Notes: generated by a model not told the origin, from the sequence alone. 25,469 bases of DNA from a virus (IMGVR_UViG_3300008267_001227:1-25469), one strand, 5' to 3'. Positions 5,813 to 12,077 are shown, counted from the stretch's first letter. Translations and numbers: made by a program.

Positions 5813-6208
5813 TTATTTTATACTTATTAAATTATAAATCCATGCAAAGTCATTGTACTCAATAGCAAGAAAATCATCTCCTACTTCATTCTCTATTAAA
5901 TAAAGTCTACATCGTTGACCTTTTAAATCATACGCATACCAATATACAGCTGATCCTTCTACTTCAACTTCTTCAGAGTCAGAATAAATTGTGTAATACT
6001 GAGGTGTTTGTGAGTTAATAGATATAGATGCTGGTTCAATTTTTATGGTGACGCCATCAATTACTTGAGGCCCAGCCCATTCAAATTCCCCAGTCCAATT
6101 GTTTTTGACTCCTACATTTAAAGTAGTTGCTCTAGCATATGCTATATCTTGAGCAAGTGTTGATAACAGTGATAATGATAATAACAGAGTTGTTAATAAT
6201 TTTTTCAT
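5813..6208 (-). CDS. Secreted protein with cleavable signal peptide
   Basis: This 131-residue protein begins MKKLLTTLLLSLSLLSTLAQ, a typical signal peptide with likely cleavage after Ala19 or Gln20. The mature part is mostly beta: short strands around GVTIKIEPASISI, YYTIYSDSEE and SAVYWYAYDL. Two further strands close the domain (CRLYLIENE, FLAIEYNDFAWIY). One cysteine only, so no disulfide inside the chain. It should sit in the periplasm or be exported. A phage might use such a protein for superinfection exclusion or envelope modification, but nothing here points to one of these. It is the first gene after the terminator at 6229-6258, with a 20-base leader that contains TATAAATA. Confidence 0.65.
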   Translation of the reverse strand: MKKLLTTLLLSLSLLSTLAQDIAYARATTLNVGVKNNWTGEFEWAGPQVIDGVTIKIEPASISINSQTPQYYTIYSDSEEVEVEGSAVYWYAYDLKGQRCRLYLIENEVGDDFLAIEYNDFAWIYNLISIK

Positions 6209-6228
6209 AACTTTTATTTATATTCTAA

Positions 6229-6258
6229 TATAATAAAAATAGGCCCTAAGGCCTATTT
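6229..6258 (-). terminator. Strong intrinsic terminator, nine-bp stem
   Basis: On the minus strand AAATAGGCC pairs with GGCCTATTT around a TTAG loop (6258-6237), followed by TTTATTATATTAG. It is the longest of the GGCC-family hairpins and lies directly after the stop of the 6263-6730 gene. Unlike the other copies, it has no TTTG at the −33 position, so it looks like a terminator alone. Confidence 0.75.
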
Positions 6259-6262
6259 ATTT

Positions 6263-6730
6263 TTATCTTCTTCTAGCGTATTTATCAAAATCCGCTTGAG
6301 CCTGTACATTGGCGGGGTGTTTAGAGGATGCTTGGTATCCTAAATTACCTCTTACTAATTCAATATCTCCATATCTATCAAAAAATGATTCTCTCCATTC
6401 TTCTAATTCTTCTTCAGTTGTGATAGGATTTTTAGTGAATGTACCCATTCCAATATTAGTAGGTAACTTATCACCATCTTTTAAATCAGAAAGTTGAATT
6501 GATTTAACTGTGATTTTACCTTCATCTTCATTAATAGCCTCCATTTTTCCCTTTATGACCTTAACCGCTTCAGGATTGTTTTCTAGATCTTTTAAAAGTT
6601 GTTGTAAAACATCTTTACGATATTTTTTTAAGTCAGCCTCAGGATTAGTTGTTAAATCTTTTGGATCAGGATGAATACTACTCTCAACCAACAATTGATC
6701 ACGTCTCCACTTATAGATATTAAATGCCAT
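6263..6730 (-). CDS. Unknown 155-residue protein
   Basis: I chose ATG at 6728-6730 (MAFNIYKWRRDQLL), four bases after the upstream stop; a longer frame from 6793 would read back through the thioesterase gene. The N-terminus is basic and aromatic. Residues about 30-70 form charged helices, and a second helical part begins with TTEEELEEWRESFFDRYGD. The end is basic (KYARRR). The mix of charged helices without enzyme motifs could suit a scaffold or structural accessory, but there is no direct evidence. It is the last gene of a unit that starts at ClpP or the phosphoesterases, and a strong terminator follows. Confidence 0.65.
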   Translation of the reverse strand: MAFNIYKWRRDQLLVESSIHPDPKDLTTNPEADLKKYRKDVLQQLLKDLENNPEAVKVIKGKMEAINEDEGKITVKSIQLSDLKDGDKLPTNIGMGTFTKNPITTEEELEEWRESFFDRYGDIELVRGNLGYQASSKHPANVQAQADFDKYARRR

Positions 6731-6734
6731 AGTT

Positions 6735-7190
6735 TTATTTTTTATTATAAATATTATTGTTTTTTTCCTCAGCGCTAAGTAATCCCTTTCCAAATTCTTT
6801 TCTTCGTTCCCAGTACCTATCTTTTACATATTGATGAATAGGAAGTGGTTTACCATCATCATCTATTCGAACAAATATGATTTTAGTATGAGTCACTGTT
6901 TCTTGAGCACCTGTATAAACATTATGTTTTCTTACTTCAACATAAATGGTTATTGATGTGTTTCCAAAATCAACTACTTCACCATATATTTTTAATATGT
7001 TACCTACTTTAACTGGTTTCTTAAAAATCAATTCATCAATCTTTAAAGTAACAACTCGTTGTGTATCACAGATTTGGGCGGTGTAAGATGCAGCTGCGTC
7101 ATCAATTAAGGACATAATGGTGCCACCAAACATATTATCGTGAACACCTATGTCTCCTTTTTTACAAATGTAAGTTGTTATTAATTCCAT
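6735..7190 (-). CDS. Acyl-CoA thioesterase-like hotdog protein
   Basis: This is a 151-residue protein with the YciA/ACOT-type hotdog signature. N19-MFGG (19-23) leads into a central helix with DDAAASY (30-36), then the long strands RVVTLKIDELIFKKPVKVG and LKIYGEVVDFGNTSITIYVEV. In this family the Asn in the loop and the Asp in the helix act in thioester hydrolysis, releasing CoA from acyl-CoA; both are present. The C-terminal 30 residues are charged and likely disordered. It overlaps the upstream gene by ten bases and is followed by the gene at 6730. It is an unusual metabolic gene for a phage, possibly acting on host lipid pools. The substrate cannot be read from sequence. Confidence 0.82.
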   Translation of the reverse strand: MELITTYICKKGDIGVHDNMFGGTIMSLIDDAAASYTAQICDTQRVVTLKIDELIFKKPVKVGNILKIYGEVVDFGNTSITIYVEVRKHNVYTGAQETVTHTKIIFVRIDDDGKPLPIHQYVKDRYWERRKEFGKGLLSAEEKNNNIYNKK

Positions 7191-7378
7191 TTCTTAATAT
7201 CAAATGTTCCATTTTCATGAATTTTAATTTGGTCTGAGCGATAATGTCTAACTATACCTCCATCACAATGGACTACACACCAAATGTCATTTTCCCATGT
7301 TCCACTATTAGTTACATATAAAGCATAACCTTCTTTACCTTCTACTATTACTGGTATTGGGTTTTTAAACTCAAGCAT
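7181..7378 (-). CDS. Unknown 65-residue beta-rich protein
   Basis: This is a small soluble protein built of short strands (PIPVIVEGKEGYALYVTN, WENDIWCVVHCDGGIVRHY) and ending DIKKWN. The pattern suggests an SH3- or OB-like barrel of the kind found in phage accessory proteins. Two cysteines (C34, C38) with a histidine between them do not form a convincing zinc site. It overlaps the phosphoesterase gene by eight bases upstream and the thioesterase gene by ten bases downstream, so it is translationally packed between two enzymes. I recognise no family. Confidence 0.55.
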   Translation of the reverse strand: MLEFKNPIPVIVEGKEGYALYVTNSGTWENDIWCVVHCDGGIVRHYRSDQIKIHENGTFDIKKWN

Positions 7379-8093
7379 TTAACTCTCCTACTTTAAATTC
7401 TCCATTTTCATAAATCAAAAACTGACTTGAATCATCAAATGTATCAATAAAATAATATCTACCTCCAGTTGCTTTACCTTCAATATCAATTTTTCTTACT
7501 TTAGTATGTCCTACTACTTGAATATAATCTGTTTTTAAGAATGTATTTCTATTACCAGATATTAAACTAGAAGGTCTAATCCAAATTGGTGTTTGTGTTT
7601 TTGAATCACCATATGGGTCCAAACCATAAAATGTAAATCTTAATGGTTGATAGTCCCAAATAGCATTTACAAAATCAGCTATGGTACCTGGGTCTACTCC
7701 TGACTCATATCGGTTTTGATCCACTAACCAATCATGACCAATACCAGCATGAGTAAATAAGATATTATCAAGTTGATAACACATTTGTAGGTGATGTTTA
7801 TTATCTTCTAATAGTTGTCTATTAGCAGGCATCACTCCATGTTTATATCCTGAGTATGTTTCACCCATTGGTAGATAATGGAAATCATGATTACCGATTA
7901 GTAAAATAACTTCACACTCACCCTTCTCTTTAAACTCAATAATCTCTTTAAAATTATGTTGTTGTACAACTGGTTCAATGTCAAAGCTATCAAAGTAATC
8001 TCCAATAAAGATAACTCGGTCTGCTTTTTCTTGGGATACTATTTCTTTCCAGATACTACGTCCGTGTGTATCTCCTAATACTATTGTTTTCAT
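7371..8093 (-). CDS. Calcineurin-like metallophosphoesterase (first of two)
   Basis: This 240-residue protein carries the full set of metal ligands of the family: GDTH (D8, H10), GDYFDS (D32), GNHD (N68, H69, D70), FTHAG (H115) and GHTK (H196). These coordinate two metal ions for hydrolysis of a phosphate ester. Related phage and bacterial enzymes act on phosphoproteins, nucleotides or RNA ends; the substrate here is unknown. It overlaps the second phosphoesterase gene by four bases. The two differ in spacing and in their final motif (GHTK here, HGHVH there), so they are different subfamilies rather than a recent duplication. Confidence 0.88.
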   Translation of the reverse strand: MKTIVLGDTHGRSIWKEIVSQEKADRVIFIGDYFDSFDIEPVVQQHNFKEIIEFKEKGECEVILLIGNHDFHYLPMGETYSGYKHGVMPANRQLLEDNKHHLQMCYQLDNILFTHAGIGHDWLVDQNRYESGVDPGTIADFVNAIWDYQPLRFTFYGLDPYGDSKTQTPIWIRPSSLISGNRNTFLKTDYIQVVGHTKVRKIDIEGKATGGRYYFIDTFDDSSQFLIYENGEFKVGELNA

Positions 8094-8743
8094 ATTAATC
8101 TTTTTTCGTGATGATCTTTTGGTAATGATAGTTTAGCGATTGGTCTAGATACCATTTTAATTAATATATCATCCATTTCAATTGGCTCCAAATCATTTCC
8201 ATCTACTCCTACATCCATTGCTTTACCTGCTGCCATTCTTAGATGTTTGGGTAAGTGGACGTGTCCGTGTAGATGAATTGCTCCATCATTCATTCCATTC
8301 CAACTCGCAATTGGATAGTGCATACAAATAAAACGAGCGCGTTCTTTTATTTTACCAGCAACCCACCATCTAACATCTAAGTCTAGATATTGGTTAACTG
8401 AACTGAATAGTGATTGAACATCATCTCTATTATTTTGAATATGATGGTCATGGTTTCCGAGAACTAAATGTATATTTTGACATACAATTCTATCTCTAAA
8501 CTCTTTAATACTCTCAAAACCACCAAATGACCAATCACCTAAGTGAATTAAAATATCGTCCTGTTTAACATACTTATTAATATTAGTTATTAAAGTCTCA
8601 TTCATTTTCTCTAATGATGGAAAGTCACGAGTCACACTATCAGCATCTGTCCAACGTGTAGTTGCTCTACATATGTTGGTGTGGTTATAGTGAGTATCAC
8701 TTGTGAACCATAAACCTTGATCTTTATTTAATTCTATTTTCAT
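8090..8743 (-). CDS. Calcineurin-like metallophosphoesterase (second of two)
   Basis: This 217-residue protein has SDTHYNH (D16, H18, H21), HLGDW (D70), GNHDHH (N97, H98, D99), MHYP (H142) and HGHVH (159-163). This is the phage/YfcE-like variant with a histidine-rich first motif. It should hydrolyse a phosphomono- or diester using two metals. It is the first gene downstream of the hairpin/promoter module at 8750-8781, with ATG only six bases after the TATATTTA box. Its stop overlaps the next phosphoesterase start by four bases. Possible roles are nucleotide or signalling-nucleotide turnover or trimming of phosphate ends; none is shown by the sequence. Confidence 0.87.
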   Translation of the reverse strand: MKIELNKDQGLWFTSDTHYNHTNICRATTRWTDADSVTRDFPSLEKMNETLITNINKYVKQDDILIHLGDWSFGGFESIKEFRDRIVCQNIHLVLGNHDHHIQNNRDDVQSLFSSVNQYLDLDVRWWVAGKIKERARFICMHYPIASWNGMNDGAIHLHGHVHLPKHLRMAAGKAMDVGVDGNDLEPIEMDDILIKMVSRPIAKLSLPKDHHEKRLI

Positions 8744-8749
8744 AATGAT

Positions 8750-8781
8750 TAAATATAATAAAGAATGGCCCGGAGGCCAAA
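8750..8781 (-). promoter_or_regulatory. Putative promoter overlapping a terminator (copy 3)
   Basis: On the minus strand TTTG (8778-8781), then 20 bases, then TATATTTA (8750-8757). The sequence is almost identical to the copies at 1629 and 12078. Six bases separate the box from the ATG of the phosphoesterase gene, so a transcript would be leaderless or have a leader of very few bases. Confidence 0.5.
8758..8779 (-). terminator. Intrinsic terminator, UCCG loop
   Basis: On the minus strand the hairpin is TGGCC-TCCG-GGCCA (8779-8766), followed by TTCTTTAT. It lies six bases after the stop of the 27-residue ORF and ends the ClpP unit. Confidence 0.6.
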
Positions 8782-8785
8782 CTTT

Positions 8786-8869
8786 TTAGAACAAATCGTC
8801 CAATTCTGGTGGGCATTTGTCAATTATGTGTCGTTTAACAAATTGTCTCCACCAATTATATAATTTCAT
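8786..8869 (-). CDS. 27-residue basic peptide ORF after ClpP
   Basis: ATG at 8867-8869 opens a 27-codon frame ending in TAA at 8786-8788, six bases before a terminator hairpin. It overlaps the ClpP 3' end by 14 bases. The peptide is aromatic and basic at the N-terminus (MKLYNWWRQFVKRHIIDK) and acidic at the end (CPPELDDLF). A frame that fills the ClpP-to-terminator gap almost exactly suggests a real gene. A chance ORF of this length is possible, so confidence is modest. It could be a small adaptor for the protease next to it; that is speculation. Confidence 0.4.
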   Translation of the reverse strand: MKLYNWWRQFVKRHIIDKCPPELDDLF

Positions 8870-9428
8870 CAACAATCCCATATTTTAATGCTTCCTCAGC
8901 TGTAAAGTACCAATCACGTCTTGATTTTTTAACATCGTCTAATTGTTTTTGAGACACTGTTGAGTTTAATAGTAAAATCTCATCATATTGTTTCATTATA
9001 CGATTACATTCATCTAAATCATCTTTAATAATAGACAATTTATCAAATTGAGGATAACTATTTAAAGCCTCATGATACATAAATGTAGCATATTTACTAG
9101 CAATTCGATTCCACCCAGCAGCAAATATTGGTAACCCCATTGACATAGCGTAACCATAACAATAGGTATGGATTGGTGTTTTTGAGGTTTTAATTACACT
9201 TACTAAAGCAAAACCATCATAAATTACACCCCCAAAACTATTAACAACTAACTTAATTGGTTTACGTTCAAACTCTTTAATAGCAGATTCTTGCTCATCA
9301 TCATACTCATTAGCATCTAATATAAACTGAATGACTTCTTCAACTGATTCATTATCAATATCATTACTTAAAACAATACTTCTGAATTGGTCTTCTCTGT
9401 CAAAGTATCTATTTTTTCTACTAGTCAT
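8856..9428 (-). CDS. ClpP-like serine protease
   Basis: This is a 190-residue protein with the ClpP/crotonase fold. The nucleophile lies in GYAMSMGLP (S96), the histidine in YHE (H119) and the third residue in RRDWYFTAEEA (D172), so the triad is complete. The oxyanion-loop glycines are in NSFGG (63-67). The N-terminal 20 residues are charged and unlike the processing peptide of bacterial ClpP. Phages use ClpP-like proteases for head maturation or for degrading host proteins; no capsid gene is visible nearby, so the role is open. It shares one base with the upstream lipoprotein stop (TAATG) and overlaps the 27-residue ORF by 14 bases. Confidence 0.9.
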   Translation of the reverse strand: MTSRKNRYFDREDQFRSIVLSNDIDNESVEEVIQFILDANEYDDEQESAIKEFERKPIKLVVNSFGGVIYDGFALVSVIKTSKTPIHTYCYGYAMSMGLPIFAAGWNRIASKYATFMYHEALNSYPQFDKLSIIKDDLDECNRIMKQYDEILLLNSTVSQKQLDDVKKSRRDWYFTAEEALKYGIVDEII

Positions 9429-9607
9429 TATCTATGTTTTTTAGGTGAACACTGATGTTGGAGTTGGTTTCTACCTTTATTAACTCGTTTGGTTTGTTTA
9501 TACATGGTTTGTTGTCTATTACTATGACGTTTGTAATTATAACCATGTTGTGGAGTTGAGCATGAAGCTAAAACTACCACAATTAAAAATAAAATTAATT
9601 TTCGCAT
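9428..9607 (-). CDS. Small lipoprotein with very basic tail
   Basis: I chose ATG at 9605-9607 (59 residues, MRKLILFLIVVVLASC) because it gives a correctly placed lipoprotein signal. A GGAGG sequence lies seven bases upstream. The lipobox is L13-A-S-C16, so cleavage would leave lipid-modified C16 exported to the envelope. The mature chain is short and strikingly basic and polar (NYKRHSNRQQTMYKQTKRVNKGR), with one more cysteine near the end (QCSPKK). It overlaps the upstream gene by 13 bases. Such lipoproteins are common in Bacteroidota and their phages. It might alter the cell surface against superinfection or act as an outer-membrane lysis partner, but nothing decides between these. Confidence 0.65.
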   Translation of the reverse strand: MRKLILFLIVVVLASCSTPQHGYNYKRHSNRQQTMYKQTKRVNKGRNQLQHQCSPKKHR

Positions 9608-9828
9608 TGTATTTCCTCCCATTCTGGTTCTTTAATTTCTTGTAAAAAGAATATTGCTTCTCCTTCTTGATACACTTGATCTGATTCAGTATATTCTTTC
9701 CATAACTCAATAAGATCATTTCTTATTTGACCTCCATTTAAGTTATCTACAAATCTACCAAACCACACTCTACGTCTTATAACATAAGGTGTACCATTAA
9801 GAGTAAGTACATCATTCCTCGTTACCAT
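9595..9828 (-). CDS. Unknown 77-residue protein
   Basis: The N-terminus has strands TRNDVLTLNGTPYVIRRRVWFG, a basic patch (IRRR) and a turn. The C-terminal half is acidic and helical (DLIELWKEYTESDQ, then EIKEPEWEEI). No metal site, membrane span or known motif is visible. It overlaps the upstream 45-residue gene by 17 bases and the lipoprotein gene by 13 bases, so the whole group 9949-8786 looks like one transcript started at the 9968 promoter. Function unknown. Confidence 0.55.
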   Translation of the reverse strand: MVTRNDVLTLNGTPYVIRRRVWFGRFVDNLNGGQIRNDLIELWKEYTESDQVYQEGEAIFFLQEIKEPEWEEIQCEN

Positions 9829-9949
9829 GTTTATATTTTTTTCTATTATATACCTTACCTGAAGGTTTTGCCTTCTGTATCATTCTACGTCTCACTATTT
9901 GAGCGACGTGTCGTAATGATAAACCATTTAGTTGATTATTATTTTCCAT
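9812..9949 (-). CDS. 45-residue basic protein
   Basis: ATG at 9947-9949 opens a 45-codon frame ending in TGA at 9812-9814, too short for common ORF cut-offs. The N-terminus is Asn/Gln-rich. The middle (LRHVAQIVRRRMIQKAK) could be an amphipathic basic helix, and the end is again basic (YNRKKYKHGN). Such proteins often bind nucleic acid. It is the first gene after the strong terminator and putative promoter at 9968-10004, and its stop overlaps the next gene by 17 bases. No family is recognised. Confidence 0.55.
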   Translation of the reverse strand: MENNNQLNGLSLRHVAQIVRRRMIQKAKPSGKVYNRKKYKHGNEE

Positions 9950-9967
9950 GTGTTTTATATTATACTA

Positions 9968-9999
9968 TAAATATAAAAAAAGAGGCTTGGATTTCCAAG
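9968..9999 (-). promoter_or_regulatory. Putative promoter overlapping a different terminator (copy 4)
   Basis: On the minus strand CTTG (9996-9999), then 20 bases, then TATATTTA (9968-9975). The hairpin occupying the spacer is unrelated in sequence to the GGCC family, yet the boxes and spacing are the same. This suggests the promoter geometry, not hairpin copying, is what is kept. Eighteen bases separate the box from the next ATG. Confidence 0.5.
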
Positions 10000-10004
10000 C
10001 CTCT
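9971..10004 (-). terminator. Strong intrinsic terminator, ten-bp stem
   Basis: On the minus strand AGAGGCTTGG pairs perfectly with CCAAGCCTCT around an AAAT loop (10004-9981), followed by seven T residues. It lies 17 bases after the stop of the membrane coiled-coil gene (10022-10348). It is the most convincing terminator of the window. Confidence 0.85.
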
Positions 10005-10021
10005 ATTGAAAAAAGTTTTAA

Positions 10022-10348
10022 TTACTTCTTGTCAGCCGACATTTTGGGAGCCGATTTTTTCTTAAAATATTTTTTCTTTTTAGGTTTAGCTTCCTCAGTT
10101 TTAGGAACATCAACAATAGCATGCATTGATCTGCTTTCCATTGCTCTGATTTGAGCTTTCAACACTGTTACTTCATTTCTAAGTAACTGGCGTGTAGCGT
10201 CAATCATTTCTTTTTCTTGGTGAAGAGTATTAATTGAGTCGTGTAATAAATCAATTTCATCTTCTAATGAACCAATTCGATTGGTAGTAAAACCTAATGC
10301 GGCAAATAACCCCACTACTAAGATAACTGTGATAATTGTTGTTAACAT
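10022..10348 (-). CDS. Membrane-anchored coiled-coil protein with basic tail
   Basis: This is a 108-residue protein. Residues 3-20 (TTIITVILVVGLFAALGF) form one membrane span. Residues about 27-72 form a coiled coil (LEDEIDLLHDSINTLHQEKE). The tail from about residue 85 is lysine-rich (KPKKKKYFKKKSAPK). The topology is similar to the i-spanin-like protein at 1906-2220, but the basic tail and the distance from the endolysin argue against a second spanin. A lysine tail could bind nucleic acid or peptidoglycan, depending on which side of the membrane it faces. It is the last gene before the strong terminator at 9971-10004. Confidence 0.65.
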   Translation of the reverse strand: MLTTIITVILVVGLFAALGFTTNRIGSLEDEIDLLHDSINTLHQEKEMIDATRQLLRNEVTVLKAQIRAMESRSMHAIVDVPKTEEAKPKKKKYFKKKSAPKMSADKK

Positions 10349-10365
10349 ATTTATTTATTTTTTAT

Positions 10366-10539
10366 TTACATTCTATCTGTTTTAAGAGTGAAATGAGCTA
10401 ATTCATAAAAATCAATTAGTCGTTTACTCTTATCTGTATTACGCATTTGTAAATTTTTTACCATTTCATGTAATTTATCTACATCACCAGCTGCGTGTGC
10501 TTGATACATTATTTCTTCAATGCGCTCTTCGTTAGTCAT
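10366..10539 (-). CDS. 57-residue helical protein
   Basis: ATG at 10537-10539 opens a 57-codon frame ending in TAA at 10366-10368. The protein is almost all helical: EERIEEIMYQAHAAGDVDKL, then LHEMVKNLQ and a basic middle (RNTDKSKR), ending with HFTLKTDRM. The pattern of two helices joined by a Gly-Asp turn resembles small regulatory or adaptor proteins. It overlaps the stop of the upstream gene by eight bases and lies 17 bases before the membrane coiled-coil gene. No family is recognised. Confidence 0.55.
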   Translation of the reverse strand: MTNEERIEEIMYQAHAAGDVDKLHEMVKNLQMRNTDKSKRLIDFYELAHFTLKTDRM

Positions 10540-10777
10540 AATTTTGAAAAATTCTCTTTTTAAAGTTATAAATACTATTAAACATCGCCAAACTATTTCT
10601 AATAGTTTTTACTCCAACTCCTTTAAATCTCCAATACCTAACAAAATTATCAATTATATTTTTCCCTGAGTATAGTTGTTCTTCATTTTCAATAGAACTA
10701 AGGACACTAATTACTTTACGAACATGAAATAAATAAATTTTTGATATTTTAGATACAGGCATATCAATACATATCAC
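10532..10777 (-). CDS. Unknown basic 81-residue protein, GTG start
   Basis: The frame starts with GTG at 10775-10777, forming a GTGA overlap with the stop of the upstream gene (10774-10776). That junction supports the GTG over the internal ATG at 10760-10762. The protein is basic, helical and rich in Ile, Phe and Tyr (KISKIYLFHVRKVISVL, VKTIRNSLAMFNSIYNF). It has no obvious membrane span, signal or metal site. A DNA-binding role is possible from charge alone. Function unknown. Confidence 0.5.
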   Translation of the reverse strand: MICIDMPVSKISKIYLFHVRKVISVLSSIENEEQLYSGKNIIDNFVRYWRFKGVGVKTIRNSLAMFNSIYNFKKRIFQNYD

Positions 10778-11082
10778 TTAATTAAATGTTCTTCTCCTCT
10801 TCTTGCTCTTGGTTTATAATTGTAATTATGTGGGTAAATATAACCTTTATCTTTGCCTGTATATACTTTATTAGTTTCAAAATAATAAACTGGGCCATTG
10901 TATTCTTGGTGGTTAGGTGAACCGTCTTCATTCCAATAACATATTCTTCTAGGCCCATTATAACTTCTAAAACGATTACAAGTTACCCTAAACCACCCAA
11001 ACCCATCTTCAAATATTTCAGTTGCTTTTTGGGTTGGAAAATCATAAATCATTTTAACTGTTAAACCTTTTTTCTCAGCCAT
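10774..11082 (-). CDS. Unknown 102-residue protein
   Basis: This is a soluble protein rich in Tyr, Asn, Gly and Trp. Strand-like segments (LTVKMIYDFP, FGWFRVTCNRFRSYNG, RRICYWNEDG, VYYFETNKVYTG) alternate with loops, and the end is basic (YKPRARRGEEHLIK). The composition suggests a small beta domain. Two cysteines are far apart and do not form a zinc motif. It starts one base after the stop of the membrane-protein gene (11084) and couples to the GTG-started gene. I recognise no family. Confidence 0.55.
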   Translation of the reverse strand: MAEKKGLTVKMIYDFPTQKATEIFEDGFGWFRVTCNRFRSYNGPRRICYWNEDGSPNHQEYNGPVYYFETNKVYTGKDKGYIYPHNYNYKPRARRGEEHLIK

Positions 11083-11083
11083 G

Positions 11084-11422
11084 TTATTTCCAAAATAATT
11101 GAATTAATAATATAATAAAACTTAATATCAAACAAATAGTTGTTTTAGCAGTTATTGGCTCATTGAACCAAAGTATTGACATAAATGTATAAATAGCTGT
11201 CCCAATAGCAAAACCTATTAACCGAGAGGGCCAAAGTTGTCCTTCAAAATGTTCCACCATAAATGTGACAGAAGTCATAAACAAATATGAAATAGGAATA
11301 CCTAATAAAACAGCGAACCACTGATTGTCTCTAAGAAAATCATATTTAAATCTTCCCTGTAATTGGTAAAAAGCTATCACTTGAGCTATAATGCCAACTA
11401 ATATTCCGTATACTAAATTCAT
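11084..11422 (-). CDS. Four-span membrane protein, small-multidrug-like fold
   Basis: This 112-residue protein has four hydrophobic segments, at about 2-20, 36-54, 68-86 and 92-110. Conserved-looking loops are FYQLQGRFKYD between spans 1 and 2, and GQLWPSRLIGF before span 3. Size and four-span layout are like the small multidrug resistance/DMT half-transporters, but the essential glutamate of SMR proteins in span 1 is absent (span 1 is GILVGIIAQVIAFY). It is probably an inner-membrane protein with unknown substrate or partner. The start overlaps the upstream gene by four bases (ATGA). An alternative is a membrane-sensing accessory protein. Transport activity is not shown. Confidence 0.7.
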   Translation of the reverse strand: MNLVYGILVGIIAQVIAFYQLQGRFKYDFLRDNQWFAVLLGIPISYLFMTSVTFMVEHFEGQLWPSRLIGFAIGTAIYTFMSILWFNEPITAKTTICLILSFIILLIQLFWK

Positions 11423-11625
11423 ATATATTCTTTTTCTAATTTACCATAAGTGTATACTCTGAGTGTAGCTACTTGGTTATCATTATAAAGTGGTTTTGCT
11501 AGATCTAAATCATCAGAAAATATAGCTTCACCTTTTTTAAATCCAATAAATGCCTGACATTGATCATTTAATACTATGAACTGAGGCTCTTGTTCTATTT
11601 TAAATTTAGATTTCTTGTCTTTCAT
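11419..11625 (-). CDS. Unknown 68-residue protein
   Basis: The frame has three possible ATG starts, at 11637, 11631 and 11625; I chose the last (MKDKKSKFKIEQ) because it overlaps the upstream gene least (20 bases), though this is not decisive. The protein has a lysine-rich N-terminus, then strands (PQFIVLNDQCQAFIGF, ATLRVYTYGK) around an acidic loop (SDDLDLAK). It has no membrane span or known motif. It couples by ATGA to the four-span membrane protein, so it may be its cytoplasmic partner. That link is only positional. Confidence 0.5.
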   Translation of the reverse strand: MKDKKSKFKIEQEPQFIVLNDQCQAFIGFKKGEAIFSDDLDLAKPLYNDNQVATLRVYTYGKLEKEYI

Positions 11626-12061
11626 AAGCATTATCATATTCAGGTAATCCTACTAAGTCTTCAATCTTAACCCATACTCTCATTTTCCAAAGATCAACTC
11701 TTAAATTGTCTATCATGTCAAGACCTTCTTCAGTTGCTTTAGCTAAGATAAGTAAACAAGTATCTAATTGTTCAATAGCACTCTCAGTGTCTTTAGCTTT
11801 GATTGATTGAAGTGCTTTCTTCCATGTGTTGGTGATTTTTCCTACTTTTTTATTTTGAATAGTATAAACATCTCCTGATGAACCTGTTACTTTAATAAGG
11901 TCTGGATTAGGTTTAATTTCAATTTTATTATCCCAAATAATCTGATCTAAAGTGGTACCTTTAGGTACTTCAACCCAAGCGGGCACTACAAATGTTCCTT
12001 TATCTAATTCAATAATTGCTGGTCTTAATGACGATTGAACATGATATATTTGTTTTTCCAT
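11606..12061 (-). CDS. Unknown 151-residue protein
   Basis: The N-terminal 90 residues are beta-rich (IIELDKGTFVVPAWVEVPKG, DLIKVTGSSGDVYTIQ). The C-terminal 70 residues are helical (KKALQSIKAKDTESAIEQL, TCLLILAKATEEGLDMIDNL) with Trp-Lys pairs near the end (DLWKMRVWVKIEDL). No active-site motif is recognised. It is the first gene after the UUCG hairpin/promoter module at 12078-12109. Its leader (AATTAAGGTTATG) is nearly identical to that of the gene at 14610. Function unknown. Confidence 0.6.
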   Translation of the reverse strand: MEKQIYHVQSSLRPAIIELDKGTFVVPAWVEVPKGTTLDQIIWDNKIEIKPNPDLIKVTGSSGDVYTIQNKKVGKITNTWKKALQSIKAKDTESAIEQLDTCLLILAKATEEGLDMIDNLRVDLWKMRVWVKIEDLVGLPEYDNAYERQEI

Positions 12062-12077
12062 AACCTTAATTGTGATC

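Noticed and set aside
6215-6222. TATAAATA, a match to the T4 late-promoter box, before the secreted-protein gene
   Set aside because: In such AT-rich DNA the match is expected by chance, it lies only seven bases before ATG, and the other intergenic regions do not share it at a fixed place.
6731-6793. N-terminal extension of the 155-residue protein
   Set aside because: It would read back over the thioesterase 3' end. The internal ATG at 6730 follows that stop directly and fits the junction style of the window.
9537-9719. Minus-strand frame of 60 codons overlapping the lipoprotein and 77-residue genes
   Set aside because: It lies in another frame across two better-supported genes (lipobox protein and its neighbour) and shows only low-complexity Lys/Asn content.
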